The notes below the pieces were generated by a model. It was not told where the DNA came from. It saw only the letters and a program-made list of their open reading frames with translations, and searched no databases. From positions 1 through 64,000 of the forward strand of contig JAPPOH010000013.1 of the NCBI GenBank assembly GCA_028818155.1: DNA of 64,000 nucleotides. Direction: 5' to 3'. The translations under genes and the position numbers were made by a program. Of this stretch, positions 1-8,113 are shown one piece after another. The DNA is from Candidatus Woesearchaeota archaeon. GTDB lineage: Archaea; Nanobdellota; Nanobdellia; Woesearchaeales; UBA525. How positions within the stretch are numbered: position 1 is the first letter of the stretch; every line of letters begins with the position of its first letter.

Positions 1-2
1 TC

Positions 3-50
3 ACTAAAACCACCTTCACTGGTTTTAGTACCTACACCTTCGGGTGTAGG
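3..50 (+). terminator. Two tandem hairpins, possible terminator
   Basis: The first hairpin has a perfect 10-bp stem (ACTAAAACCA / TGGTTTTAGT) with a 7-base loop at 3-29. The second, at 31-50, has an 8-bp stem closed by a cUUCGg tetraloop when read on the + strand, followed by a T-rich stretch. The tetraloop orientation suggests + strand transcription from a gene left of the window. It could also end the minus-strand methyltransferase transcript, whose stop lies 16 bases away. The function is inferred from structure only. Confidence 0.5.
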
Positions 51-66
51 TTTATCTTACTTTCTA

Positions 67-825
67 CTAACCTGCTCGAGAGGTCCTTGTAAATTCCAGA
101 ATTGGTACCGAACCAACAACCGGCTTGCACTCTAGAAGCGTGTCAAGGTTTCTTGTTTGCTCTGCAGTCAAGTCATAGCGAGCTTTCCAAAAATCCTGTG
201 CGCTATACGGCACGAGGTCATCAGGAACTCTCGTAGCAAGAGACAACCCTGCAGCAGACATCATTGTAATGATCTCTTCTTCGAGTGACCAAAATTTTTC
301 GTTACTCCCTTTCATCCTGGTCATTGCCTCACACACCTCATTCCATCTCTTTCGTTCATTCTCATCAGGAGGTATAGTGTCGATAAGGAATGCGTGTCCG
401 TGGGATGTGAGTGCAGCTGCTATGTTGTTGCAAATTGTCTGCTGTTCTCTATAGCTGTTGTAGTGCAAGAGGTATCGTGCACACACAACATCGTATGAAT
501 CAGGAAATGGTTGTCGTGCATCATGTTGGGTGAAAGAAATCACAGGATGTTCTTTGAGTTTTCTCCTATCAATATCGAGAACTGTTGCCGAGATATCATA
601 CTCGTTTCCTACCGCTCGAAGCACCTGTTCTGCAATTCTTCCGGTCGCACCACCAAGATCTACAAATTTAAGATGTGTCCCCTTCTTGTATGTTCGAATA
701 GCTGCAACAAGAGCACTTACATGCGACTCTTCGCTATCAAGAAACGTTCGGTCGGTCTCCTCTGATTCGAACTGTCCCCATGCTCCACCTTTGTCAACTC
801 TTCCGATGCTGTCTGCAAGTGACAT
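67..825 (-). CDS. Class I SAM-dependent methyltransferase
   Basis: This 252-residue protein has a Rossmann-type methyltransferase core: the glycine-rich SAM loop VDLGGATGRIAEQV, an acidic strand end (VLDID) that would hold the ribose, and DVVCARYLLHY followed by FLIDTIPP for later motifs. The ORF track starts 17 codons upstream at a GTG, but those codons contain a TATA box (TTTTATAT, 846-853). The ATG at 825 lies about 25 bases from it, so a leaderless message starting here is favoured. The substrate is unknown; the fold resembles small-molecule methyltransferases of the UbiE type. It stands alone and is divergent from the Bro-N gene. Confidence 0.75.
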   Translation of the reverse strand: MSLADSIGRVDKGGAWGQFESEETDRTFLDSEESHVSALVAAIRTYKKGTHLKFVDLGGATGRIAEQVLRAVGNEYDISATVLDIDRRKLKEHPVISFTQHDARQPFPDSYDVVCARYLLHYNSYREQQTICNNIAAALTSHGHAFLIDTIPPDENERKRWNEVCEAMTRMKGSNEKFWSLEEEIITMMSAAGLSLATRVPDDLVPYSAQDFWKARYDLTAEQTRNLDTLLECKPVVGSVPILEFTRTSRAG

Positions 826-843
826 AGCAAAAGAACTATTGCA

Positions 844-906
844 GCATATAAAAGCGTAGCATATGCTCCGAGCCACTGGTCACGGACGCGTAAAGTATAT
901 AAATAA
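844..906. promoter_or_regulatory. Divergent TATA promoters
   Basis: Two archaeal TATA boxes lie back to back. TTTTATAT on the minus strand (853-846) serves the methyltransferase, and TATATAAA on the plus strand (896-903) serves the Bro-N gene. Each is centred about 25 bases from its start codon, so both transcripts should be nearly leaderless. Confidence 0.7.
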
Positions 907-924
907 GTACTGTTTCATTGCAGT

Positions 925-1743
925 ATGAATGACAAAATAGCGCTTTTTCAAGGAAACGAGATCAGAAAAACCTGGCATAAGGACGAGTGGTGGTTCTCTG
1001 TCGTTGATGTTGTTGGAGCCCTTACAGAAAGTACAGATCAAGCTGCGTACTGGAGAAAGCTGAAACAGCGCCTCAAAGAAGAAGGAAATGAAACCGTGAC
1101 ACTTTGTCACGGTTTGAAAATGCTCGCTCCAGATGGTAAAATGAGACTTACGGATTGTACCAACACAGAAGGCGCATTCAGAATCATCCAATCAATCCCA
1201 TCGAAGAAAGCAGAGCCATTCAAGCTATGGCTTGCAAAAGTCGGCTACGAGCGCATCCAAGAAATAGAAAACCCCGAACTTGCACAGGATAGAGCAAAAC
1301 AATACTATGAACTGAAAGGGTACCCGAAAGCGTGGATCGAGAAACGGCTCAGAAGTATTGCCATTCGCCAAGAGCTCACCGATGAATGGAAAGCACGAGA
1401 AGTAACATCTGAAAAGGAATTCGCAATTCTCACAAACGAAATCAGCAAAGCAACTTTTGACAAAACCGTAGGGGAATACAAAGAATTCAAAGGATTGCAG
1501 AAGAAAAACAAAAACTTACGAGATCACATGACAGACTGGGAGCTGCTACTTACAATGATTGGAGAAAAAGCAACAACAGATATCACACAAGTGAAAGATG
1601 CGCAGGGATTTGATGAGTGCAAAGAATCAGCACAAGAAGGAGGGAGCGTTGCTCGAGAAACACGAGCAAGTATTGAGAAACGACTCGGAAAGTCAGTTAT
1701 GACGAAAGAGAAATTCACACCAGAAACAAAGAAACTATCTTAG
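925..1743 (+). CDS. Bro-N domain protein (DinD/phage antirepressor-like)
   Basis: This 272-residue protein carries a Bro-N DNA-binding domain in roughly residues 8-105 (IRKTWHKDEWWFSVVDVV near the start, then an SKKAEPFKLWLAKVG segment). A charged, helical C-terminal region follows (EWKAREVTSEKEFAILTNEI). The architecture matches the DinD-like branch of prophage antirepressor proteins, which is common in bacteria and mobile elements, so transfer is likely. No other phage genes are near. Bro-N proteins bind DNA; the specific role here is unknown. It converges on ndk with one base between the stops. Confidence 0.8.
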   Translation: MNDKIALFQGNEIRKTWHKDEWWFSVVDVVGALTESTDQAAYWRKLKQRLKEEGNETVTLCHGLKMLAPDGKMRLTDCTNTEGAFRIIQSIPSKKAEPFKLWLAKVGYERIQEIENPELAQDRAKQYYELKGYPKAWIEKRLRSIAIRQELTDEWKAREVTSEKEFAILTNEISKATFDKTVGEYKEFKGLQKKNKNLRDHMTDWELLLTMIGEKATTDITQVKDAQGFDECKESAQEGGSVARETRASIEKRLGKSVMTKEKFTPETKKLS

Positions 1744-1744
1744 T

Positions 1745-2227
1745 TCACTCCAAAATATGCGCGTCGTGCACCGTCTTGTATGAATGCAATTCTTTCTCTG
1801 TAAACCACAACGACACTTCTTTCTTCGCATTCTCAGGAATATCTGACGCGTGAATCAAATTCTTCACGCCAATTTTATTCTCATCAGCATGCCCATAACT
1901 AATGTGCGCGTAATCGCCACGGATCGTGCCGGGTGCGCTTGCTTTCGGTTCTGTTGCACCGACCATCTTGCGTACGTTCTCAATCGCATCCACACCTTCA
2001 AGGACCATTGCTAAAACCGGACCATCCGTGATCATATTCTCTAAGCCAGGGTAAAAATCCTTCTCAACATGCTCTTCGTAGTGTTGCTTGCTGAAGTCTT
2101 TATCAATCCACACCATCTTGCAACCAACAATCTTGAATCCTGCCTTCTCAAACCGTGAGATGATCTCTCCCATGAAACAGCGTTGTACTGTGTCCGGTTT
2201 TAGCAAGACTAACGTGCGTTCAATCAT
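1745..2227 (-). CDS. ndk: Nucleoside diphosphate kinase
   Basis: NDK moves the gamma phosphate from NTPs to NDPs through a phosphohistidine. The 160-residue protein starts with the canonical TLVLLKPD strand and carries the active-site segment NLIHASD, whose histidine is the phosphate carrier, as well as GTIRGDYA. It is slightly longer than the usual 140-150 residues because of C-terminal residues. Its ATG overlaps the rpl24e stop (ATGA), and it is the last gene of the rpl7ae-rps28e-rpl24e-ndk operon, a common archaeal order. The infB gene that often follows is absent here. Confidence 0.97.
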   Translation of the reverse strand: MIERTLVLLKPDTVQRCFMGEIISRFEKAGFKIVGCKMVWIDKDFSKQHYEEHVEKDFYPGLENMITDGPVLAMVLEGVDAIENVRKMVGATEPKASAPGTIRGDYAHISYGHADENKIGVKNLIHASDIPENAKKEVSLWFTEKELHSYKTVHDAHILE

Positions 2228-2538
2228 TTCTTGGCCTCTTTTGTTGGCGCTTTCTTCTTCGCTGGTGCTTTTTTTGCTGGAGTTTTCTTTGCAGGCTTCT
2301 TCACCGGTTTCTTTTCTTCTTTCTGTTCTTCTTTTTCGTGTTGCATCTCCGCCATGTGTTGCTCCTTTGCAACTCTGGCTGCTGCAGTGTGCTTCACATT
2401 TCGCGGATTCCGCTTTAGCTTGAGTACGTTCTTCTCTGCGGTGCGTGAGCTAAAGAATAACACTTTGCCATCTTTCTTGATGTACATTTTGCCCGTGCCG
2501 AACGGCAGTTCTTCTCCCGTGAATGCGCACTTTGGCAT
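2224..2538 (-). CDS. rpl24e: Ribosomal protein eL24 (L24e)
   Basis: The first ~60 residues are the eL24 fold: GEELPFGTGKMYIKKDGKVLFF and then a basic segment that binds rRNA. The family normally has a four-Cys zinc site (CxxC ... CxxxC). Here only the first Cys is left; the others are replaced in CAFTG and FFSSRTAEKN. A 45-residue tail rich in Lys, Pro and Ala (repeats of KKPAKK type) follows, which many archaeal homologues lack. It is preceded by rps28e with one base between and overlaps ndk. Confidence 0.92.
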   Translation of the reverse strand: MPKCAFTGEELPFGTGKMYIKKDGKVLFFSSRTAEKNVLKLKRNPRNVKHTAAARVAKEQHMAEMQHEKEEQKEEKKPVKKPAKKTPAKKAPAKKKAPTKEAKK

Positions 2539-2539
2539 G

Positions 2540-2806
2540 TTACATACTCCCCCGACCAGCCTTGTTGAGTGGTCGTGCTTCGATTTCTGTTTCTCTGAGC
2601 ATTAAAATATCACCCATTTGCACAGGACCACGAACATTACGTCGAATTACCTTGTTCTTATCCCTGCCGTCAAGGACGCGGACGCGCACTTGTGTTGCCT
2701 CTCCTCTCGTGCCCGTACGACCCACTATTTCCTCTACTTTCGAGCTCACTGCTGGCGAGAATTGAATGCCTTGTGAACTTTTTTGTGCTGGTTGTTTGTC
2801 TGCCAT
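2540..2806 (-). CDS. rps28e: Ribosomal protein eS28 (S28e)
   Basis: This 88-residue small-subunit protein has a variable N-terminal ~20 residues and then the conserved eS28 OB-fold: [45 protein letters not shown]. The C-terminal LRETEIEAR signature is intact. It lies one base after rpl7ae and one base before rpl24e, so it should be co-transcribed and probably translationally coupled to both. Confidence 0.96.
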   Translation of the reverse strand: MADKQPAQKSSQGIQFSPAVSSKVEEIVGRTGTRGEATQVRVRVLDGRDKNKVIRRNVRGPVQMGDILMLRETEIEARPLNKAGRGSM

Positions 2807-2807
2807 T

Positions 2808-3107
2808 TTATGCGTTCTTAATGAGATCCTTTGCGTTGCCTGCTTCTACGACAGCGACCGCTGCTGTGCCCACGACGATGCCTGCTGCGACGCCGAGTTC
2901 TTCTTTCTTCTCGACTTCAGCGCATTTGATGTCCTTCTCTTTTGCTAAGAGTGGCAAGTGCATGACGATTTCTTTTGGTGCAACGTCTGCTGCGTACGCA
3001 ACGAATTTTGCCTCGCCCTTTTCGATGAGCTTTGTGACTTCGTTGCAGCCTTTCTTGATCTTTCCTGTTTTTCTCGCTAATTCAATGATTTCGAGTGCGT
3101 CTGACAT
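2808..3107 (-). CDS. rpl7ae: Ribosomal protein eL8 / L7Ae
   Basis: L7Ae binds kink-turns in 23S rRNA, box C/D and H/ACA guide RNAs and archaeal RNase P. The 99-residue protein has the core [39 protein letters not shown], including the GxNEvtK RNA contacts and the hydrophobic loop near [11 protein letters not shown]. It is shorter than typical archaeal L7Ae (about 120 residues), mainly at the N-terminus. The start has an SD-like CTGGAGG. The ~60-base leader upstream is structured and may be bound by L7Ae itself. Confidence 0.96.
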   Translation of the reverse strand: MSDALEIIELARKTGKIKKGCNEVTKLIEKGEAKFVAYAADVAPKEIVMHLPLLAKEKDIKCAEVEKKEELGVAAGIVVGTAAVAVVEAGNAKDLIKNA

Positions 3108-3118
3108 ATGTTCCTCCA

Positions 3119-3161
3119 GAGTACGAGAAGACCTCGTTCAGCCCAGTGGGCGTCATTACTC
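3119..3161 (-). promoter_or_regulatory. Structured rpl7ae leader, possible L7Ae-binding kink-turn
   Basis: Read on the minus strand, an outer stem (GAGT/ACTC) can enclose two hairpins. One has stem GCCC/GGGC flanked on both sides by GA (ATGAC before, TGA after), as in the tandem G-A pairs of a kink-turn. The other has stem ACGAG/CTCGT. The fold ends directly at the ribosome-binding site. L7Ae is known to bind kink-turns, and autoregulation of its own mRNA has been reported in other archaea. Its use here is inference. Confidence 0.4.
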
Positions 3162-3187
3162 ATTGGTTGGTCGTGAGAATTAGAAGG

Positions 3188-3199
3188 GGTTTATAAAGG
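3188..3199 (-). promoter_or_regulatory. TATA box of the rpl7ae operon
   Basis: The minus strand reads CCTTTATAAACC. It predicts transcription starting near 3165 and a leader of roughly 60 bases, unlike the leaderless genes around it. That length suits the structured leader. Confidence 0.65.
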
Positions 3200-3255
3200 T
3201 TGCTTTGTTGACATAGTTCTAAAATCATCACTTTATAGTAGTTATAATAGAAATC

Positions 3256-3263
3256 TTTATAAG
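3256..3263 (+). promoter_or_regulatory. TATA box of the 3284 gene
   Basis: TTTATAAG is centred about 25 bases before the ATG at 3284, and a run of eight C lies between. This predicts a leaderless or nearly leaderless transcript. Confidence 0.6.
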
Positions 3264-3283
3264 TCATTTCCCCCCCCAAGAAT

Positions 3284-3772
3284 ATGAAGCAGTTTTATCA
3301 GAATGTCCGTGCCTGTCATAAGAAATGGGCTAGGGCAAGAGTTATTGCACGAGATGCCGTGGAACGTGACCTCTCTCCTGCTGATCTCTTCGATAATCAA
3401 TCATATCAAGCTGCGAGGACAGCAGTAAAAAAGCATGATTTCTCCACACGATTCGTGGCAAGACTTGGCGGACTTGTACGTGCGTATCTTGATGAGGGTT
3501 CTGCTCTGTACAGAGATGTCATTTACTTTGAAGCAGATGCTGCGAAAACGCCACGAAATCGAGAGTGGTACCGGGGTGAGATCGAGCACAAAGTCCAGCT
3601 CAAAGTGAGAAGCAGGAAATTTGCTGAAGAGCATGGAAGACCTACTTCCGAGCATGACGACTATATACGAGAAGGCCTCGAAGCATATTTGTCCATCACA
3701 CCATATGAAAACTGCACGCCAAGAATACAAGAATACATAGGAACGTTTCTACCTGAACGAGTTGAAACATAA
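3284..3772 (+). CDS. Hypothetical protein, charged and helical
   Basis: The 162-residue product is not recognised. It is rich in Arg, Lys, Asp and Glu, has no signal peptide or membrane segment, and looks mostly helical, so it is probably cytoplasmic. It has a good TATA box and a leaderless ATG and converges with the membrane protein at 3774. Nothing around it suggests a function. Confidence 0.65.
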   Translation: MKQFYQNVRACHKKWARARVIARDAVERDLSPADLFDNQSYQAARTAVKKHDFSTRFVARLGGLVRAYLDEGSALYRDVIYFEADAAKTPRNREWYRGEIEHKVQLKVRSRKFAEEHGRPTSEHDDYIREGLEAYLSITPYENCTPRIQEYIGTFLPERVET

Positions 3773-3773
3773 T

Positions 3774-4856
3774 CTACTTTAACTCCTGCAGAATCCGCTC
3801 ACAAAAATCAACTGCACTCACGTAATAATTCTCCACTGGATCATTATCATTCTTCTTCAAGATAGCTAACACCGTATCGTTCTCTTCCATCATAATGTTC
3901 TTCAGACTTTTCCGCTCAGCAGCAGACAACACCGTCGCCACCGGCTTCGCCAACACTGCCAAGCGACCGTGAATCTTCTTCACGAGCGTTCGCGCGTGCT
4001 TTTTCTTACTCAAGATATCCTTTTCCACATTAAACTCATCATACCACTCCCTTGGAATACGAAGTTTCTCTCGTAATTCCTTGTCCCCACCGTTGCTCGC
4101 CTTAAACACACGCCCTATCGCAAAGTTAATCCCCTTCGCTTTATCCTCGATACTCTGGACGTACTCAGGAAGCTTCTCCTCCTGAAATGCAACCACATGC
4201 TTCCGTGGCTTCGGATCGTGCTTGCCGTTGTCCGATTCAGCGAGCTGACAGAAGAACAAAGTAACGCAGCTCACAACGAATGACAAAATCACCGCTGTGG
4301 AAACGTTTAATGAGACTGCCAACACAGGGTTCAGCACTGTTAAAAGGGCGGCACACACGACGTGCACAAGGAGCAATGCTAACCACAACACACCCATCTT
4401 GAAGTGGTTGTTCGTGAGTATGATACAGATGATGAGTGTCACAAACAGCGGAAGGAGCCCGAGAAACACATTCGCGAGTGGCGATAACGAGAGGAACGCA
4501 ATGATGGGAAGAAGGACAAGTGCAACGATGAGCGCAACGCCCAGGATCGTATTGATTTTCCGCTCCACAGGGCGAGCAGTGCGTTTCGCAGGTTCCCGCT
4601 GCTGCTTCTGTTCCACTGGTTGCTTCGCCTGCTGTGTTTTCTTTGCAGGCCTATTTCCATAGTGTGCGTCCATTTTTGCTTGTGCTGCTGCCATGTATTT
4701 CTTCAACCCTTTTGGTTGTTCTTCTTGCACTTCCTTCCCATGGAGCTTGTCCCATTTTTCCTGCTGTGCAGTGTGTTCTGCTCTCCTGGTTCGCGCACCC
4801 GGCCTGTTCGTCTGATGCGCGTGTTTCTTCTGCACTGGCGGCAGGATTTCATGCAT
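3774..4856 (-). CDS. Membrane protein with long basic N-terminal tail
   Basis: The 360-residue protein begins with ~100 residues rich in Gln, Lys, Arg and Ala. Four hydrophobic segments follow between about residues 103 and 206 (ILGVALIVALVLLPIIAFL, LLPLFVTLIICIILT, GVLWLALLLVHVVCAALL, AVILSFVVSCVTLFF), then ~150 residues of soluble helical domain. The tail composition suggests contact with nucleic acid or acidic partners at the inner membrane face, but this is a guess. No family is recognised. It lies downstream of carB on the same strand. Confidence 0.7.
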   Translation of the reverse strand: MHEILPPVQKKHAHQTNRPGARTRRAEHTAQQEKWDKLHGKEVQEEQPKGLKKYMAAAQAKMDAHYGNRPAKKTQQAKQPVEQKQQREPAKRTARPVERKINTILGVALIVALVLLPIIAFLSLSPLANVFLGLLPLFVTLIICIILTNNHFKMGVLWLALLLVHVVCAALLTVLNPVLAVSLNVSTAVILSFVVSCVTLFFCQLAESDNGKHDPKPRKHVVAFQEEKLPEYVQSIEDKAKGINFAIGRVFKASNGGDKELREKLRIPREWYDEFNVEKDILSKKKHARTLVKKIHGRLAVLAKPVATVLSAAERKSLKNIMMEENDTVLAILKKNDNDPVENYYVSAVDFCERILQELK

Positions 4857-4893
4857 AGTCTCCTCGAAGAATGAGCGTATTTAAAGTTTCGTG

Positions 4894-7800
4894 TCAGAAC
4901 TCATCCCAACTCTTAATCGGGAGTTGCTTCTCTTTGTACTCTTCCAACGCTTCAACAAAGAGCATCGCACAGTGCACGTTCGTCACGAGAGGAATCCCAA
5001 GGTCCACGGCCAGGCGACGAATCTTGTAATCATTCTCTAGCTCCTCAGCTTCCGCGTTCTTCGGGATATTAATCACGAGGTCAATCTTCTTCTCATAGAG
5101 GTACGTTGCAATGTTCGGCTCCTTCTTGGAAAGGGGCCACTCTAACACAGTACAGGGCACATCATTTTCCTGCAAAAACGCGCCAGTCCCAGGCGATGCG
5201 TACACATCATAGCCCATGGCGACAAGCGTCTTCGCACTTTCTAAGAACAACACTTTCTTCTCAAGCGGGCCAGTAGATAATAACACCGTTTTCTTTGGGA
5301 TCGTGTACCCAGTGGAAAGGAGCGCATTCAAGAACGCATCATGCACCTCATCACCCAAGCAGGCAACCTCTCCCGTTGAGGCCATTTCCACACCAGAGAT
5401 AGGGTCAGCGTCCGTCAGGCGCGTGAAGGAGAACTGTGGTGCCTTCACACCCACGTAGTCCAGCTCAAAGATCGAACGATCGAACTGTGGCACATCCTCA
5501 CCCAGCAAGATTTTCGTGGCAACCTCAACGAAATTAATACGGAAGACCTTCGAAACGAAGGGAAATGTTCGTGAGCAACGCAGGTTGCACTCAATGACCT
5601 TGATCTTATTGTCCTTCGCGATAAACTGAATGTTCAACGGACCGGAAATACGAAGGCCTTTCGCAATCGCGCGCGTTGCTTTCTTGATACGCCGGACCGT
5701 TTCCATCCACAACCGTTGCGCTGGCAAGACTAATGTCGCATCCCCTGAGTGGACGCCAGCATTCTCCACGTGCTCAGAAATCGCGTACACTTTCACCTCG
5801 CCGTTCTGTGCGACCGCATCCATCTCGATCTCTTTCGCACCAGTGATGAACTTGCTCACCACAACAGGATGTTCAGTGGAGACATTTGTTGCGTTCCGTA
5901 AGCATGCCTCTAGCTCTTCTTCCTTCTCAACAACGCGCATTGCCGCGCCAGATAACACGTACGATGGCCTGATGAGGACAGGGTATGAAACGTCTTTTGC
6001 GAACTGTTTTGCCGCGTCAAGCGATGTTGCTGCAATCCATGCTGGCTGGTCAATCTCGAGTTCATCCAGCAATGAGGAGAATTTATTCCGATCTTCAGCC
6101 CGATCGATATGCTCAGGTGCTGTACCAAGGATCGGGACGTTCGCTTCGTGCAACCCCATAACGAGGTTGTTCGGCGTTTGACCGCCCATACTGACCACAA
6201 CACCATCCGGTTGTTCAAGATCGAGAATATCAAGTACGCGTTCATGGCTGAGTTCTTCGAAGTACAGCTTGTCTGACATGTCATAATCAGTACTCACCGT
6301 TTCCGGATTGCAGTTGATGACGATCGCGTAATGGCCGCGTTCTTTCAATGCATTAATGCAGGAAACACAGCACCAGTCAAACTCGACAGAGCTGCCGATC
6401 CTGTACGCGCCGCCGCCAAGCACCACGACGTTCTTCGGATCATTGAACGTAATATCATGTTCGCTGGCCGCGTAGGTCATGTACAAGTAATTTGTTTGCG
6501 CTGGCCACTCTGCAGCGAGCGTGTCAATCTGTTTCACGATGGGCAGAACGCCAAGTGCTTTTCTTTTTTCACGCACCACCATTTCTCGTTCGCGTTTCGT
6601 TGCTCCTTGCACATCTGCTAAGAGCGCGATCTGATAATCAGAAAACCCGAGTGTTTTCAACACCCTCATCTGCGCTGCATCAATCCCATCCAATGTTGTA
6701 ATGCTTTTTGCTGCGTCCACAACGTTCTTGAGTTTGTGCAAGAACCAATGATCAATGTGCGTCTGCTGAAAGATTTCTTCGAATGACTTTCCTTTCTTGA
6801 GCGCGTACGTCACAGCCAAGATGCGCTTCTCGTTCGGTTGGTTTAAGCACTCGATCAATTCCTCGGCTTCCAAGTCGTTTGCGAGCAGACCATTCAGTCC
6901 TGTTTCTGTCATGCGGAGTGATTTTTGCAGTGCTTCCTCAAAGTTTCTGCCGATCGCCATGACCTCGCCGACGCTCTTCATGCTGCTCCCAAGGACTTTG
7001 CTCACGCGCGAGAATTTTTTTAAGTCCCACCGCGGCATTTTAATCACGACGTAATCCAGTGCTGGTTCGAAGCATGCGGTCGTCTTCTTCGTGACAGGGT
7101 TCTTCACTTCCACCAGCGTCTTGTTTAACGCTAATTTTGCGGCGATGTACGCGAGTGGATAGCCTGTCGCCTTACTTGCGAGCGCACTACTCCGAGAAAG
7201 TCTCGCGTTCACCTCAATCACGAAAAACTCCTCGGATTTCGGGTCGAGGGCATACTGGATGTTACACTCACCCACAATACCGATCATACGAATGACTTTG
7301 ATCGCAACTCTTCGTAACAAGTGGTATTCATCGTTCGTTAATGTCTGTGAGGGCGCGACAACAATGCTATCACCCGTGTGCACGCCCAGCGGATCAATAT
7401 TCTCCATGTTACAGACAGCAATACAATTATTCTCACAATCGCGCACCATTTCGTACTCCACTTCCTTCCAGCCGCGAAGAGATTTTTCAACTAATACCTG
7501 CGGGCTGAGCGCGAGCGCCTTCTGGACAATCTCCACGAGCTCTGCTTCGTTATCAGCAAAGCCACTCCCCAACCCGCCGAGTGCATACGCTGCGCGGACG
7601 ATGAGTGGGTAGCCGATCTTGTTCGCTGCCGCTTTCGCTTCTTCCAATGTATTACACGCGACGCTCGGTGCGACAGGGACGTCGATTTCCTTCAGCGCGT
7701 TTGCAAATGCATCCCTGTCTTCTGTCATCTCAATCGCTTTGACAGGTGTGCCAAGCACTTGCACACCGTATTTCTTGAAGACGCCTGCATTTTCTAATTC

Positions 7801-8113
7801 GACACCGCAGTTCAGTGCAGTCTGGCCGCCGAATGAAAGGAAGACTGCATCCGGCCTGTCTTTCTCAATGATACGTTCGACAACGTCCGGCTCAACAGGT
7901 AAGAAATAGATCTTATCCGCCATGCCTTCAGATGTCTGATAGGTTGCGATGTTTGGATTTATCAATACTGACTTGATGCCTGCTTCCCGTAAAGCCAGAA
8001 TCGCTTGAGAACCCGAGTAGTCAAATTTGCGTCTTGTTTTGCAAGATCTCGCCTGACTGCCCGATCTTCAAGGATCCGGAACCGAGGAGCAATACCTTTT
8101 TTGGGTTTTCCAT
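4894..8113 (-). CDS. carB: Carbamoyl-phosphate synthase large subunit, frame broken by 22-base insert
   Basis: CarB makes carbamoyl phosphate for pyrimidines and arginine from ammonia (delivered by CarA), bicarbonate and two ATP. The long ORF (4894-7965) covers both ATP-grasp halves (second half starting VVVLGGGAYRIGSSVEFDW), the oligomerisation region and a C-terminal MGS-like domain. The true N-terminus lies upstream: ATG at 8113 gives MENPKKVLLLGSGSLKIGQSGE, and a different frame resumes at FDYSGSQAILALREAGIKS. The two join perfectly, as in other CarB proteins, if 22 bases at 8026-8047 are skipped. The start overlaps the endonuclease stop (TAATG). The rest is intact, so function is probably maintained. 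Confidence 0.9.
8026..8047 (-). other. Candidate bulge-helix-bulge mini-intron in carB
   Basis: These 22 bases separate GQSGE from FDYSGSQ in carB and shift the frame; the unshifted frame stops at TGA soon after. On the RNA, TCTTG/CAAGA with loop CAAAA forms an inner hairpin. GCG/CGC forms a short central helix, and AGTCAG/TTGACT (one G-U pair) an outer exon-exon helix. The two strand-opposed bulges are AGA and AAAT. Cutting AG^A and AAA^T removes exactly 22 bases and restores the frame. The central helix (3 bp) and second bulge (4 bases) are relaxed relative to the canonical motif. Confidence 0.5.

Noticed and set aside
3270-3279. Run of eight C before the 3284 gene as a sequencing error or phase-variable tract
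   Set aside because: It lies in the spacer between TATA box and ATG, not in a reading frame, and changes in its length would not affect any ORF.
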